Counted from the stretch's first letter, positions 1 to 7,497 are shown. The stretch: DNA of 14,711 nucleotides from FEN-987 sp049521055 (GCA_049521055.1 JBEKPE010000044.1:1-14711), one strand, 5' to 3'. Program-made: numbers and translations. The notes: generated from the letters alone by a model not told the origin.

Positions 1-530
<530 letters not shown>

Positions 531-900
531 AGCAAGCTAAACCGTGTAGCTAGGACGATTGTTTCAGATTTACGACCGTTTAAAGTAATTGAACGGACTG
601 GAATTTTGCAGAGTGACTGTAAGCCTATCTTGGACCTAAATTTTCATGGGTGCCGTGAGGACAGCCCCAAGTTTGTTCAGGCCTTCATCATTGTTCCCGC
701 AATTGGAGGTCAACATGTCATCCAAGGGCCAAAGCCCTACAAGTCAAGTTGACGCCGCCGCCGGGTAATCGCGGGAAGCCAACGCGTCGGATAGACGAGT
801 TGACAAATTATTGCTTAGACTTCGGCGTTAATATAAGCATACCGACGTTAAAGAATCGAGAATATGTTCCAACCCATTCATCCGAAAGCGCATACTATAG
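531..900. promoter_or_regulatory. rRNA leader and divergent rrs/hutI promoter region
   Basis: About 370 bases without a convincing gene. On the minus strand it must hold the 16S leader, the 5' half of the rRNA processing stem and the rRNA promoter; on the plus strand it holds the hutI promoter. The strongest archaeal TATA-like box is at 828-837 (CTTATATTAA on the minus strand), which would start an rRNA transcript near 807 with a leader of about 275 nt. The same AT block reads TTAATATAAG on the plus strand and could also serve hutI. A second minus-strand candidate, ACTTTAAA at 578-585, is very close to the gene and less likely. Short open frames here overlap the 16S or hutI and are judged spurious. 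Confidence 0.6.
828..837 (-). promoter_or_regulatory. candidate TATA box for the rRNA operon (also usable on plus strand)
   Basis: CTTATATTAA on the minus strand resembles the archaeal TATA consensus. It would place initiation near 807. The near-symmetry of the box means it could also drive hutI on the plus strand, with a start near 859 and a 5' UTR of about 40 nt. No clear BRE was established. Confidence 0.45.
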
Positions 901-2205
901 ATGCGGAAACCGCAAAAAGAAAACCGGTACGCTTTGCCAAGAACTGATGTAGACCTCATCATTGAACACGCGGAACAACTGATCACTGCTAAAGGATTCA
1001 CCCAAAGACCAGCGAAAGGCCCCGAGATGGAAGAACTCGGAATTTTACATGATGGCGCCGTCGCCATACACAATGGAAGAATCGTAGCAGTATCAAAAAC
1101 TGATGAAATACTCAGCACGTGTGAGGCACGTGAGAGAATAGATGCCACCGGTAAGATCGTAACTCCGGGCTTCATAGACGCGCACACTCACTTCGTTTTC
1201 GCCGGCTCTCGCGAATCTGAACTGGAACTGAAAATCAAGGGGGCAAGTTACCTCGAAATCTTGCAAAAGGGTGGCGGAATTCTCCGAACGGTTCGTGACA
1301 CACGCGCTGCAGGTAAGGAAGAGCTACTTCAAACATGCAGACAGAGAGCCGAGAGTTTACTCGTACATGGAACAACGACGATTGAGGCCAAAAGCGGCTA
1401 CGGCTTATCATTGCAAGACGAGATCAAATCGCTTGAAGTCATTAATTCCCTGAACCATGAAGGGCCGCTCTCTCTGATCCCTACATTTCTAGGGGCACAC
1501 GCTATACCCCCAGAATTCGATGGTAGGGTTGATGAATACATCGACCTGATCATTGCCGATTGGTTGCCAAAGATATCGGAAAGACAGCTCGCACGTTTTT
1601 GTGATGTTTTCTGTGAAAAAGGCGTGTTCGAGATTGACGAGTCACGTCGACTGCTTCTGGCAGGCAAGCGACTTGGCCTGATGCCGAGGATTCACGCAGA
1701 CGAATTGTACCCGTTGGGAGGCGCTGAACTGGCGGCCGAGGTGGGAGCGGTTTCAGCTGATCATCTTCTGTACGCCTCCGATTTGGGGATTGAACGGATG
1801 AAGCAAGCAGGGGTCATAGCGACGCTGTTGCCAGCCGCGCCGTTAACGCTGATGCTGGATAAGTACGCGGACGCCCGGAAATTCATAGCCCACGGTGTAC
1901 CTGTCGCCCTTGGGAGTGACTTGAGCCCAAGTTGTTGGATTGAGAATGAGCAGTTAGTGACGGCGTTGGCATGCTACAAGTTGAAGATGACTCCCGCCGA
2001 GGCGATTATGGCCGTAACAATCAACGCCGCGCATTCAATCCAAGAGGCGAGTGAGATCGGAAGCCTCGAGGTCGGTAAGAAAGCCGATATCACGATTTTC
2101 AACGTTAAGGATTATCGATTCTTGGGGTATCGTTTGGGAGCGAACATGGTCGAGACCGTCATCAAGGATGGAAGAGTTGCCGTAGACGATGGGCACCTAG
2201 CATGA
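901..2205 (+). CDS. hutI: imidazolonepropionase (HutI)
   Basis: Amidohydrolase-family enzyme of histidine breakdown: it hydrolyses 4-imidazolone-5-propanoate to N-formimino-L-glutamate in the cytoplasm. Family marks are clear. The metal-binding HxH is in DAHTHFVFAG (H95, H97), the later ligands are H265 in RIHADEL and D340 in GSDLSPSCW, and the substrate-side SADHLL (H288) and KSGYGL (164-169) are present. Length is 434 aa against roughly 400-420 in the family; the first metal histidine sits about 15 residues later than in Bacillus HutI. The ATG at 901 may therefore be upstream of the true start; an in-frame TTG at 934 fits the usual N-terminus better. Neither start has an obvious ribosome binding site. 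It is followed 52 nt later by hutU on the same strand, the next enzyme upstream in the pathway, so the pair probably forms an operon. Confidence 0.95.
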   Translation: MRKPQKENRYALPRTDVDLIIEHAEQLITAKGFTQRPAKGPEMEELGILHDGAVAIHNGRIVAVSKTDEILSTCEARERIDATGKIVTPGFIDAHTHFVFAGSRESELELKIKGASYLEILQKGGGILRTVRDTRAAGKEELLQTCRQRAESLLVHGTTTIEAKSGYGLSLQDEIKSLEVINSLNHEGPLSLIPTFLGAHAIPPEFDGRVDEYIDLIIADWLPKISERQLARFCDVFCEKGVFEIDESRRLLLAGKRLGLMPRIHADELYPLGGAELAAEVGAVSADHLLYASDLGIERMKQAGVIATLLPAAPLTLMLDKYADARKFIAHGVPVALGSDLSPSCWIENEQLVTALACYKLKMTPAEAIMAVTINAAHSIQEASEIGSLEVGKKADITIFNVKDYRFLGYRLGANMVETVIKDGRVAVDDGHLA

Positions 2206-2257
2206 CTTTTGTGCCGAAACTTAAAATCGTAAATCGACAGTGGATCAGTGACTGATT

Positions 2258-3913
2258 TTGCTGAAGTTCAAACCTTCTGCTGCGGCTGTTGCCGGTAAGA
2301 AGCTTCACTGCAAGAACTGGCAGATTGAGGGGGCCTACAGGATGCTTCACAGCGTCCTGGATCCAGAAGTAGCCAAGGATCCTGATAACCTAATCATTTA
2401 TGGTGGAACCGGGAAGGCCGCTCGTTCCTGGGAGTGCTTTGAGAAGATTACCCAGACTCTACGGGAGCTGAATCCGAACGAAACCCTTCTCATACAAAGC
2501 GGAAAACCTGTTGCTGTTTTCGAAACTTACGAGTGGGCGCCGCGCGTCCTGATCTCCAATGCCATGCTAGTTCCGAAATGGGCCACATGGGATTACTTCT
2601 ACGAATTAGAGCAGAAAGGTCTGATAATGTACGGCCAGATGACGGCTGGCTCTTGGGCGTTCATCGGAACACAGGGAATCCTTCAAGGTACGTACGAGAC
2701 CTTGGCCTCCGTGTCCAAGAAGCATTTCGATGGATCCCTCAAAGGTAGACTGGTCCTAACTGCTGGGTTGGGTGAGATGGGAGGAGCTCAACCGCTCGCC
2801 GTAACCATGAATGACGGCGTCGCACTGGTTGTAGAGGTGAGCAAGGCTGCGATTGAACGTCGACTTAAGCACGGGTATCTGATGGAGTGGACCGATGACC
2901 TGGACGAAGCCGTGCGCATGGTCGAAGAAGCCCGGAAGTCGAGGCGGAGCCTCAGCGTTGGTTTGTTCGGTAACGCAGCTGATGTTTATCCCGCCTTAGT
3001 TGCGCGTGGTATCGTACCTGACATCGTTACCGATCAGACGTCGGCCCATGAACCCTTGCGGTATTACCCTGCGGGCCTAAGCAAAGAAGAAGCGGACAAG
3101 CTTCGCGAATCCAACCCTGACGAGTACATTCGTAGGGCGAAGGAAAGCATCGTCCTTCACGTGAAGGCGATGGTGCAAATGATGGAACGCGGCGCGATCA
3201 CTTTCGAATATGGCAATAACATTCGCCAACAGGCGTTCGATACGGGGCTTAAGGAAGCTTTCGCGTTCTCGAGTTTCGTTCCGGAATACATTCGACCGAT
3301 GTTCTGCGAAGGACGTGGGCCCTTCCGCTGGACATCACTCGTAGGCGAACCTGACGACATCTTCAAGATTGATCACATGCTCATCAAGGAGTTTGGTTAC
3401 AACAAGGAACTTGTACGATGGATCGGAAAGGCGCGCGACCAGGTGAAGTTTCAAGGTCTACCCGCTAGGGTCTGCTGGTTGGGTTATGGGGAGAGAGCAA
3501 GGTTCGGGAAGATTGTGAACGACATGGTGGCCTCGGGAGAACTCTCGGGCCCAATATGGGTAGGCAGGGATCATCTGGATACTGGAAGCGTGGCTTCACC
3601 GAGACGGGAGACTGAGAACATGAAAGACGGTTCAGACGCCATTGCGGATTGGCCGATCCTAAACGCGCTGTTGAATGCGGTGGCTGGTGCAACATGGGTA
3701 TCAGTCCACCACGGCGGAGGCGTCGGCATAGGCTATAGCATCCACGCAGGTATGTGCCTCGTCCTTGATGGAAGCAAGGAAATTGAAAAGCGTGCGGAGC
3801 ATGTTCTTACTACCGACCCTGGCCTAGGGGTCGTCAGACATGCGGATGCTGGTTACGATTCCGCGATTAAAGTTGTACGAGAAAAAGGGATCAAGATGCC
3901 TATGCTACGCTGA
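2258..3913 (+). CDS. hutU: urocanate hydratase (urocanase, HutU)
   Basis: Cytoplasmic enzyme that adds water to urocanate using tightly bound NAD+ as an electrophile, giving imidazolonepropionate, the substrate of HutI. The 551 aa length matches the family (about 550-560). The N-terminal YGGTGKAARSWECF segment (48-61), the NAD-binding GLGEMGGAQP (170-179), GYGER (409-413) and the urocanase signature FQGLPARVCWLGYGER with the key cysteine C406 are intact, as is HHGGGVGIGYS (484-494). The start is TTG at 2258: an in-frame stop at 2249 leaves no room upstream, and the first ATG (2341) would remove the conserved LHCKNWQIEGAYRML region. There is no strong ribosome binding site. It ends 14 nt from the convergent rhomboid gene. 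No hutH is nearby. Confidence 0.96.
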   Translation: MLKFKPSAAAVAGKKLHCKNWQIEGAYRMLHSVLDPEVAKDPDNLIIYGGTGKAARSWECFEKITQTLRELNPNETLLIQSGKPVAVFETYEWAPRVLISNAMLVPKWATWDYFYELEQKGLIMYGQMTAGSWAFIGTQGILQGTYETLASVSKKHFDGSLKGRLVLTAGLGEMGGAQPLAVTMNDGVALVVEVSKAAIERRLKHGYLMEWTDDLDEAVRMVEEARKSRRSLSVGLFGNAADVYPALVARGIVPDIVTDQTSAHEPLRYYPAGLSKEEADKLRESNPDEYIRRAKESIVLHVKAMVQMMERGAITFEYGNNIRQQAFDTGLKEAFAFSSFVPEYIRPMFCEGRGPFRWTSLVGEPDDIFKIDHMLIKEFGYNKELVRWIGKARDQVKFQGLPARVCWLGYGERARFGKIVNDMVASGELSGPIWVGRDHLDTGSVASPRRETENMKDGSDAIADWPILNALLNAVAGATWVSVHHGGGVGIGYSIHAGMCLVLDGSKEIEKRAEHVLTTDPGLGVVRHADAGYDSAIKVVREKGIKMPMLR

Positions 3914-3927
3914 GATCAAGTATCGAA

Positions 3928-4548
3928 TCATATTGTGTATGTGTACCCTTCGGAGTAGCCGATTGGTCTTCGCCTAGAAATGAAGACCATACCAAGAAGG
4001 AAACCGCCGACTAACCCGAACAAGTGTGCGAACATGTTCACACCAGGTAGGAAGCTGCTTTCGACGAATATGACCACGGCGTAGACCAGGGCGAAGCCCA
4101 TGCGCTGCGTACTACGTTCTATAGCCACGTACGAGCCTACCAAGCCGAAGATCGCGCCCGACGCGCCTCCGGAGAGCGTTGAGGGGGGTAACAGGACAAG
4201 GGACATGATGCTACCGAGTAATCCCGATCCCAGGTAGATTGTTAGATATTTCGGAGTTGAGAACATGGACTCATTAATCCGGCCGAAGAAGTACAAGCCA
4301 AACATGTTGAAGAGCAGGTGCACGGGGCCGAAGTGCACAAACATTGAAGTGAACAACTGCCAATACGCCCCCGACAAGACCAGGTCGTTTTCTTGCGCCA
4401 ACAGTTGGCAGGTGAACGAGTTGCAATCGCCGAAGTCACCGCTGACCAACATTACTAGGAAGACTATCACGTTAGCGATGATAAGCCACGTTGTCGGCGA
4501 AGAAAGGCTGCTTCGCTGCCCTTTGTAACGTATCGGCATGAAACCCAT
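3928..4548 (-). CDS. rhomboid-family intramembrane serine protease
   Basis: Six-helix membrane protease that cleaves transmembrane segments of substrates within the bilayer; the substrate is unknown. The rhomboid signature is complete: the catalytic serine in GGASGAIFG (S130), the catalytic histidine in FAHLFGLVGG (H175), and the oxyanion-supporting HLLFN (H77, N81). The 206 aa is about the minimal six-helix core with a short basic cytoplasmic N-terminus. The loop after helix 1 (37-60) carries two cysteines (C42, C47) that would face outside and could form a disulfide. An alternative start is M4. A TATA-like CTTAATAAT lies at 4573-4581, about 29 nt upstream of the ATG, so the transcript is probably leaderless or nearly so. 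It is convergent with hutU and divergent from the epimerase gene. Confidence 0.93.
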   Translation of the reverse strand: MGFMPIRYKGQRSSLSSPTTWLIIANVIVFLVMLVSGDFGDCNSFTCQLLAQENDLVLSGAYWQLFTSMFVHFGPVHLLFNMFGLYFFGRINESMFSTPKYLTIYLGSGLLGSIMSLVLLPPSTLSGGASGAIFGLVGSYVAIERSTQRMGFALVYAVVIFVESSFLPGVNMFAHLFGLVGGFLLGMVFISRRRPIGYSEGYTYTI

Positions 4549-4572
4549 AGTTAAACCGTTTTGAGGAAGCGC

Positions 4573-4581
4573 ATTATTAAG
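4573..4581 (-). promoter_or_regulatory. candidate TATA box of the rhomboid gene
   Basis: CTTAATAAT on the minus strand is centred about 29 nt upstream of the ATG at 4548, which fits a leaderless or very short-leader archaeal transcript. Confidence 0.4.
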
Positions 4582-4641
4582 TGAAGACTTAAGGGATTAC
4601 GATTACAAGGTTTGGCGATCTTGGAAAACCCGATATTTGGC

Positions 4642-4662
4642 TAGTCCTACTGGTGAGGACTA
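4642..4662. promoter_or_regulatory. 21-bp perfect dyad between divergent rhomboid and epimerase genes
   Basis: TAGTCCT at 4642-4648 and AGGACTA at 4656-4662 are exact reverse complements separated by 7 nt. The dyad sits about 13 bp upstream of the epimerase TATA-like box and about 60 bp upstream of the rhomboid TATA-like box. It could be an operator. It is followed by ATTTTC on the plus strand, so a weak hairpin terminator is a less likely alternative. Confidence 0.4.
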
Positions 4663-4674
4663 ATTTTCTAATAG

Positions 4675-4681
4675 CTATAAG
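4675..4681 (+). promoter_or_regulatory. candidate TATA box of the epimerase gene
   Basis: CTATAAG is about 26 nt upstream of position 4704, giving a predicted 5' UTR of about 22 nt that includes the GGAGGG ribosome binding site. Confidence 0.4.
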
Positions 4682-4715
4682 ATGAATATGGCTCCTAACT
4701 GTTAATCACCCAGTC

Positions 4716-4721
4716 GGAGGG
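4716..4721 (+). promoter_or_regulatory. ribosome binding site that fixes a TTG start
   Basis: GGAGGG ends 4 nt before the TTG at 4726. It decides the start of the epimerase gene, because no ATG or GTG lies in frame before the nucleotide-binding GGAGFIG motif. Confidence 0.65.
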
Positions 4722-4725
4722 ATCT

Positions 4726-5682
4726 TTGACGGATAGGAAGTTCGATCGCATCCTGGTAACTGGAGGAGCAGGTTTCATTGGAAGCCACACGGTTGAAGCG
4801 CTAGTTAATGAGGGTGTGAAGGTGTGGATTCTTGATGACCTTTCCAGCGGATCACCGCGCAACATCCGCCATCTACGTAGAGATCCTAGATGCGTTTTCA
4901 AGCGAAGCAACATCAGTAACTACCGTGCCGTCGAACTTCTGGCCCGAAAAGTTGAAGCGATCATCCACCTAGCGGCTGTTGTGAGCCCATTCGTTTCAGT
5001 CAAGAAACCTGAATTAGTTAATGAGGTGAACGTCGGGGGGACGCTAAACGTTCTACGCGCCGCCCAGAAGACCGGCGTGAACCGGGTCGTTTACGCGTCT
5101 TCGAGCGCGGTTTATGGAAACCAAACGATTCTACCAATCGCAGAAACCAACACCCTACAACCAATCACCCCTTACGGAGTGTCGAAACTGGCAGGGGAGA
5201 AGTACTGTGGTGCGTTCTACCAAACTTTCGGTTTGGAGACAGTGTGTTTCAGGTACTTCAACGTATATGGGAGCAGACAGAGCGCGAACCCTTACAGCGG
5301 AGTGATCTCAATTTTCGCCAACAAACTCCGAAAGGGCCTACAGCCACGAATCTTCGTGGATGGGGAACAGAGGCGCGATTTCATTCACGCCTCAGACGTG
5401 GTCAGGGCTAACCTATTGGGATTGCATACCGAGAGGGGAGTTGGAGAAGCATTCAACATCGGAACTGGACAGCCAACTTCAGTCAATACGCTCGCCTCAC
5501 TACTGGCCGACCTGTGCGAGAAGAAATGGATCGTCCCCGTCCACTTGGAGCCTAGGAGAGGTGACATCAAGGACAGTTACGCTGACGTAACTAGGGCAAG
5601 GGATACGTTAGGTTTTCAGAGCAAGGTGGATTTGAGAGACGGCGTCCAGGCCCTAATTGACAGAACCGTTCACACCAAGTAG
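4726..5682 (+). CDS. NAD-dependent epimerase/dehydratase (UDP-glucose 4-epimerase-like)
   Basis: Extended short-chain dehydrogenase acting on nucleotide sugars, most probably a UDP-hexose 4-epimerase used for glycan or S-layer glycosylation precursors. The Rossmann motif TGGAGFIGSH lies at 12-21, the DDLSSG segment that usually follows strand 2 at 37-42, the catalytic serine region YASSSAVYG at 123-131, and the catalytic pair Y150/K154 in PYGVSK. The later RYFNVYGSRQ (176-185), RRDFIHASDV (216-225) and GTGQPTSVN (247-255) blocks are all typical. The 318 aa is normal. The start is TTG, supported by GGAGGG just upstream. Substrate cannot be read from the sequence; a dTDP-glucose or UDP-GlcNAc relative remains possible. 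The gene is divergent from the rhomboid protease with no glycosyltransferase beside it. Confidence 0.9.
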   Translation: MTDRKFDRILVTGGAGFIGSHTVEALVNEGVKVWILDDLSSGSPRNIRHLRRDPRCVFKRSNISNYRAVELLARKVEAIIHLAAVVSPFVSVKKPELVNEVNVGGTLNVLRAAQKTGVNRVVYASSSAVYGNQTILPIAETNTLQPITPYGVSKLAGEKYCGAFYQTFGLETVCFRYFNVYGSRQSANPYSGVISIFANKLRKGLQPRIFVDGEQRRDFIHASDVVRANLLGLHTERGVGEAFNIGTGQPTSVNTLASLLADLCEKKWIVPVHLEPRRGDIKDSYADVTRARDTLGFQSKVDLRDGVQALIDRTVHTK

Positions 5683-5808
5683 GATTTTCGGTCACGGTCG
5701 TAGAAGGGTGGTGGAGATGGTGGTGGATGTTGGGGCGCGATCTGTGAAACCGCAAGGGCGAGTACTTGGATGAGGATTAGGATCACGCAAACTGTTAACT
5801 AGAACATT

Positions 5809-6189
5809 TTGAACATTGCTCTATGTTCTTTCGTGTCGTCAAGTAAACAGGGTACCGAGTTCAATGTTCTCCTAATTGATTCTGTGGATGAAGCCATCTC
5901 CGAGGTTTTAGGAGGCAGAGTAACCCGAGCATTTTGGTACCATTATCAGGCGTTTCTTGGGATAGGCCGTGATGAGATGCCGGACCACCTTGACGAACTG
6001 TTTTCCTCTCTTAAGGGCATGTTCGGAGTTGGAGGAGAAACCTTGGGGCGAGTAATAATCAAGAAGCTCTACGCGAAGGCTAACATCCCATTGGAATTGA
6101 AGCCCGACCGGCCCCTTACTGAATATGCCGAAGCATTGAAGCAGATTCTTGCCCAAGACCCAATGAACGTCTCAAGCGCCGAAAAATGA
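5809..6189 (+). CDS. small helical protein of unknown function (possible NitrOD5-like output domain)
   Basis: A 126-residue soluble, mainly helical protein with no signal peptide or membrane segment. Its body, from LIDSVDEAISEVLGGRV through FWYHYQAFLGI, DEMPDHLDELFSSLKGMFG and GRVIIKKLYAKANI, resembles a small archaeal domain I recall as NitrOD5 (an output domain in archaeal signalling proteins). That match is from memory and unverified. The start is uncertain: TTG at 5809 is the longest, but GTG at 5833 gives a cleaner N-terminus just before the conserved body. No clear ribosome binding site is seen. A GTTAAC palindrome sits 10 nt before the longer start. The gene heads a run of four co-directional genes, but a gap of 113 nt separates it from the next, so shared transcription is not certain. 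Confidence 0.65.
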   Translation: MNIALCSFVSSSKQGTEFNVLLIDSVDEAISEVLGGRVTRAFWYHYQAFLGIGRDEMPDHLDELFSSLKGMFGVGGETLGRVIIKKLYAKANIPLELKPDRPLTEYAEALKQILAQDPMNVSSAEK

Positions 6190-6302
6190 GCTGACGGTTA
6201 ACAGCCATTTCCGGTTTGAGGTATTTGCTAACAAGTTAACGTTACCCGAACTTTGAGGCAGGTCATCAAGCGGCACGAACCTGTAACCATCGAGCTGATC
6301 GA

Positions 6303-6812
6303 TTGGTGACAGTTAACAAAAATGATCAATTCACTTTAGTGTTGGTGGCGGGTTTGATGGTAACGGATAAGGAATTGGACGAACTCTACAGACCCTATGA
6401 TACGTTGAAGTCGATTGGGTTTAGTACAGATGAGGCTAAATCGTTTCTCGCCGGCATTGCGAATGCGGCGAAGAGCCAAACGATTACCGAACCTAAAGCT
6501 GAAACCGAGAGAGTCGTGAAATATACTGCGCAACGGTCCGAGCTAAGGCGCCTTCGTTCTAAAACCCTACTACTGGTAGTATGGGGGTACGCTTTCGCAG
6601 TCTGGCTCTATGTCACAGCCATGCAACTTCTCCACCCAGAGTCCATCAACTGGACACTCGCAACTTGGTTGCCAATCCGATTAGATTACGTGGGGGAAGC
6701 CGCTTTCGTATTCTCCTTCATCGTAGCCACGGCGGTAACCATGTGGAACACGAGACTAAGCCTGAAAACAGGACGAAACATAACCAAACCAAACGCTGAC
6801 AGTTCGGCATAA
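6303..6812 (+). CDS. two-helix membrane protein with GFSxDEA module (unknown function)
   Basis: I do not recognise this family. The N-terminal part holds a short helical module, TLKSIGFSTDEAKSFLAGI (about 34-52), followed by a charged linker. Two hydrophobic segments follow at about 88-110 and 129-148. Between them lies the stretch LHPESINWTLATWLP then RLDYVGEAAF, which is shared almost position by position with the gene at 6992. Both ends should face the cytoplasm if the basic residues before helix 1 (RRLRSK, 82-87) stay inside. The start is uncertain: TTG at 6303 gives 169 aa, whereas ATG at 6357 gives 151 aa and begins just before the module. Neither has a good ribosome binding site. The region upstream has two GTTAAC palindromes. 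Paralogous to the next gene, so an old duplication is likely. Confidence 0.75.
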   Translation: MVTVNKNDQFTLVLVAGLMVTDKELDELYRPYDTLKSIGFSTDEAKSFLAGIANAAKSQTITEPKAETERVVKYTAQRSELRRLRSKTLLLVVWGYAFAVWLYVTAMQLLHPESINWTLATWLPIRLDYVGEAAFVFSFIVATAVTMWNTRLSLKTGRNITKPNADSSA

Positions 6813-6840
6813 GCCTCCTTTTTCTTCACCGAAAAGGCTT
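6811..6840 (+). terminator. possible T-rich/hairpin terminator
   Basis: Immediately after the TAA at 6810-6812 there is a T-tract (6819-6823) lying inside a weak 6-bp inverted repeat (AAGCCT/AGGCTT). A second small hairpin, AGAGCC-AGA-GGCTCT, is at 6871-6885. Archaeal terminators are mainly T-rich, so this is plausible but weak. Confidence 0.25.
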
Positions 6841-6951
6841 CGAGAACAGAACTGGCTATCGTCAAAAGCGAGAGCCAGAGGCTCTAGAACGCCAAGAATT
6901 GGACTGTTTGGGCCTTGGAGTGGAACATTTTTGGAACCTCTACCCCGCATG

Positions 6952-6970
6952 CTTATATATGCTGATATAT
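6952..6970 (+). promoter_or_regulatory. tandem TATA boxes upstream of the gene at 6992
   Basis: CTTATATAT at 6952-6960 is a textbook archaeal TATA box and GATATAT at 6964-6970 is a second one. The first predicts a start near 6982 with a leader of about 10 nt; the second predicts a start at or next to the ATG at 6992, that is, a leaderless message. An ATAG tetranucleotide repeat fills 6977-6988. Confidence 0.6.
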
Positions 6971-6991
6971 GAATACATAGATAGATAGACT

Positions 6992-7495
6992 ATGGATTCT
7001 GCAAATGCGAGGCGTGCAACTTCGGCAGATCCAAACCTAGCTACTAAATGGCATTTGACTGATTACCTCACCTCCATCGGAATGAGTCGGGATGATGCCG
7101 TGGCATGGGTTAGAGCTAGACGGCAAGGCAGGTCATTCAAGGTAGATGCAACTGATGGGGCAGGAGATCATTTGGATAATGTCTGGAAGAGAAACATACA
7201 GGAGGGTAAGGCGCTCAGACAACTCCAGGACACGGGGAATATTCGACAGGAACTGATTTTCGCGGCTCTCTGCATTTGCGGTTGTCTGTGTTGGATGTAC
7301 GTTATAGTTCTAGTAATGCTAAACCCGGATTCAGTCTCGTGGCCCTTAGCGGCCTGGCTACCAAAATGGGTCAGGCTGGATTATTTTGGAGAGGCAGGTT
7401 TCTTCGCATCATTCCTTTTCGGGATCTTATGGGCGAAACTAAGGCATAGCTCGCTTGCGAGAAGAAATGAGATGTCCTTACGGGGAGGCGTGTAG
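6992..7495 (+). CDS. two-helix membrane protein with GMSxxxA module (unknown function)
   Basis: A 167-residue protein without a family I recognise. Residues 20-64 form the module seen twice in the next gene: WHLTDYLTSIGMSRDDAVAW, then RARRQGRSFK and DHLD. Two membrane segments follow at about 87-110 and 132-150, joined by LNPDSVSWPLAAWLP and RLDYFGEAGF, matching the gene at 6303. Helix 1 contains an unusual alternating run of cysteines, CICGCLC (C94, C96, C98, C100), absent from the paralogue. The ATG is well supported by two TATA boxes 22-40 nt upstream, suggesting a leaderless or short-leader transcript. The stop (7493-7495) lies 2 nt before the TTG of the next gene, whose ribosome binding site lies inside this reading frame, so the two are probably translationally coupled. 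Confidence 0.85.
   Translation: MDSANARRATSADPNLATKWHLTDYLTSIGMSRDDAVAWVRARRQGRSFKVDATDGAGDHLDNVWKRNIQEGKALRQLQDTGNIRQELIFAALCICGCLCWMYVIVLVMLNPDSVSWPLAAWLPKWVRLDYFGEAGFFASFLFGILWAKLRHSSLARRNEMSLRGGV
7482..7488 (+). promoter_or_regulatory. ribosome binding site inside the upstream gene
   Basis: GGGGAGG lies within the last codons of the gene ending at 7495 and 9 nt before the TTG at 7498. It supports that TTG as the start and suggests translational coupling. Confidence 0.6.
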
Positions 7496-7497
7496 CT

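Noticed and set aside
655..690. Box C/D-like motif on the minus strand (ATGATGA followed by CTGA) in the rRNA leader
   Set aside because: Only 4 nt separate the two boxes, too short for a C/D guide RNA, and no C'/D' pair is seen.
4265..4528. 87-codon plus-strand frame opposite the rhomboid gene
   Set aside because: Antisense shadow of a gene with intact catalytic motifs; the translation has no recognisable feature.
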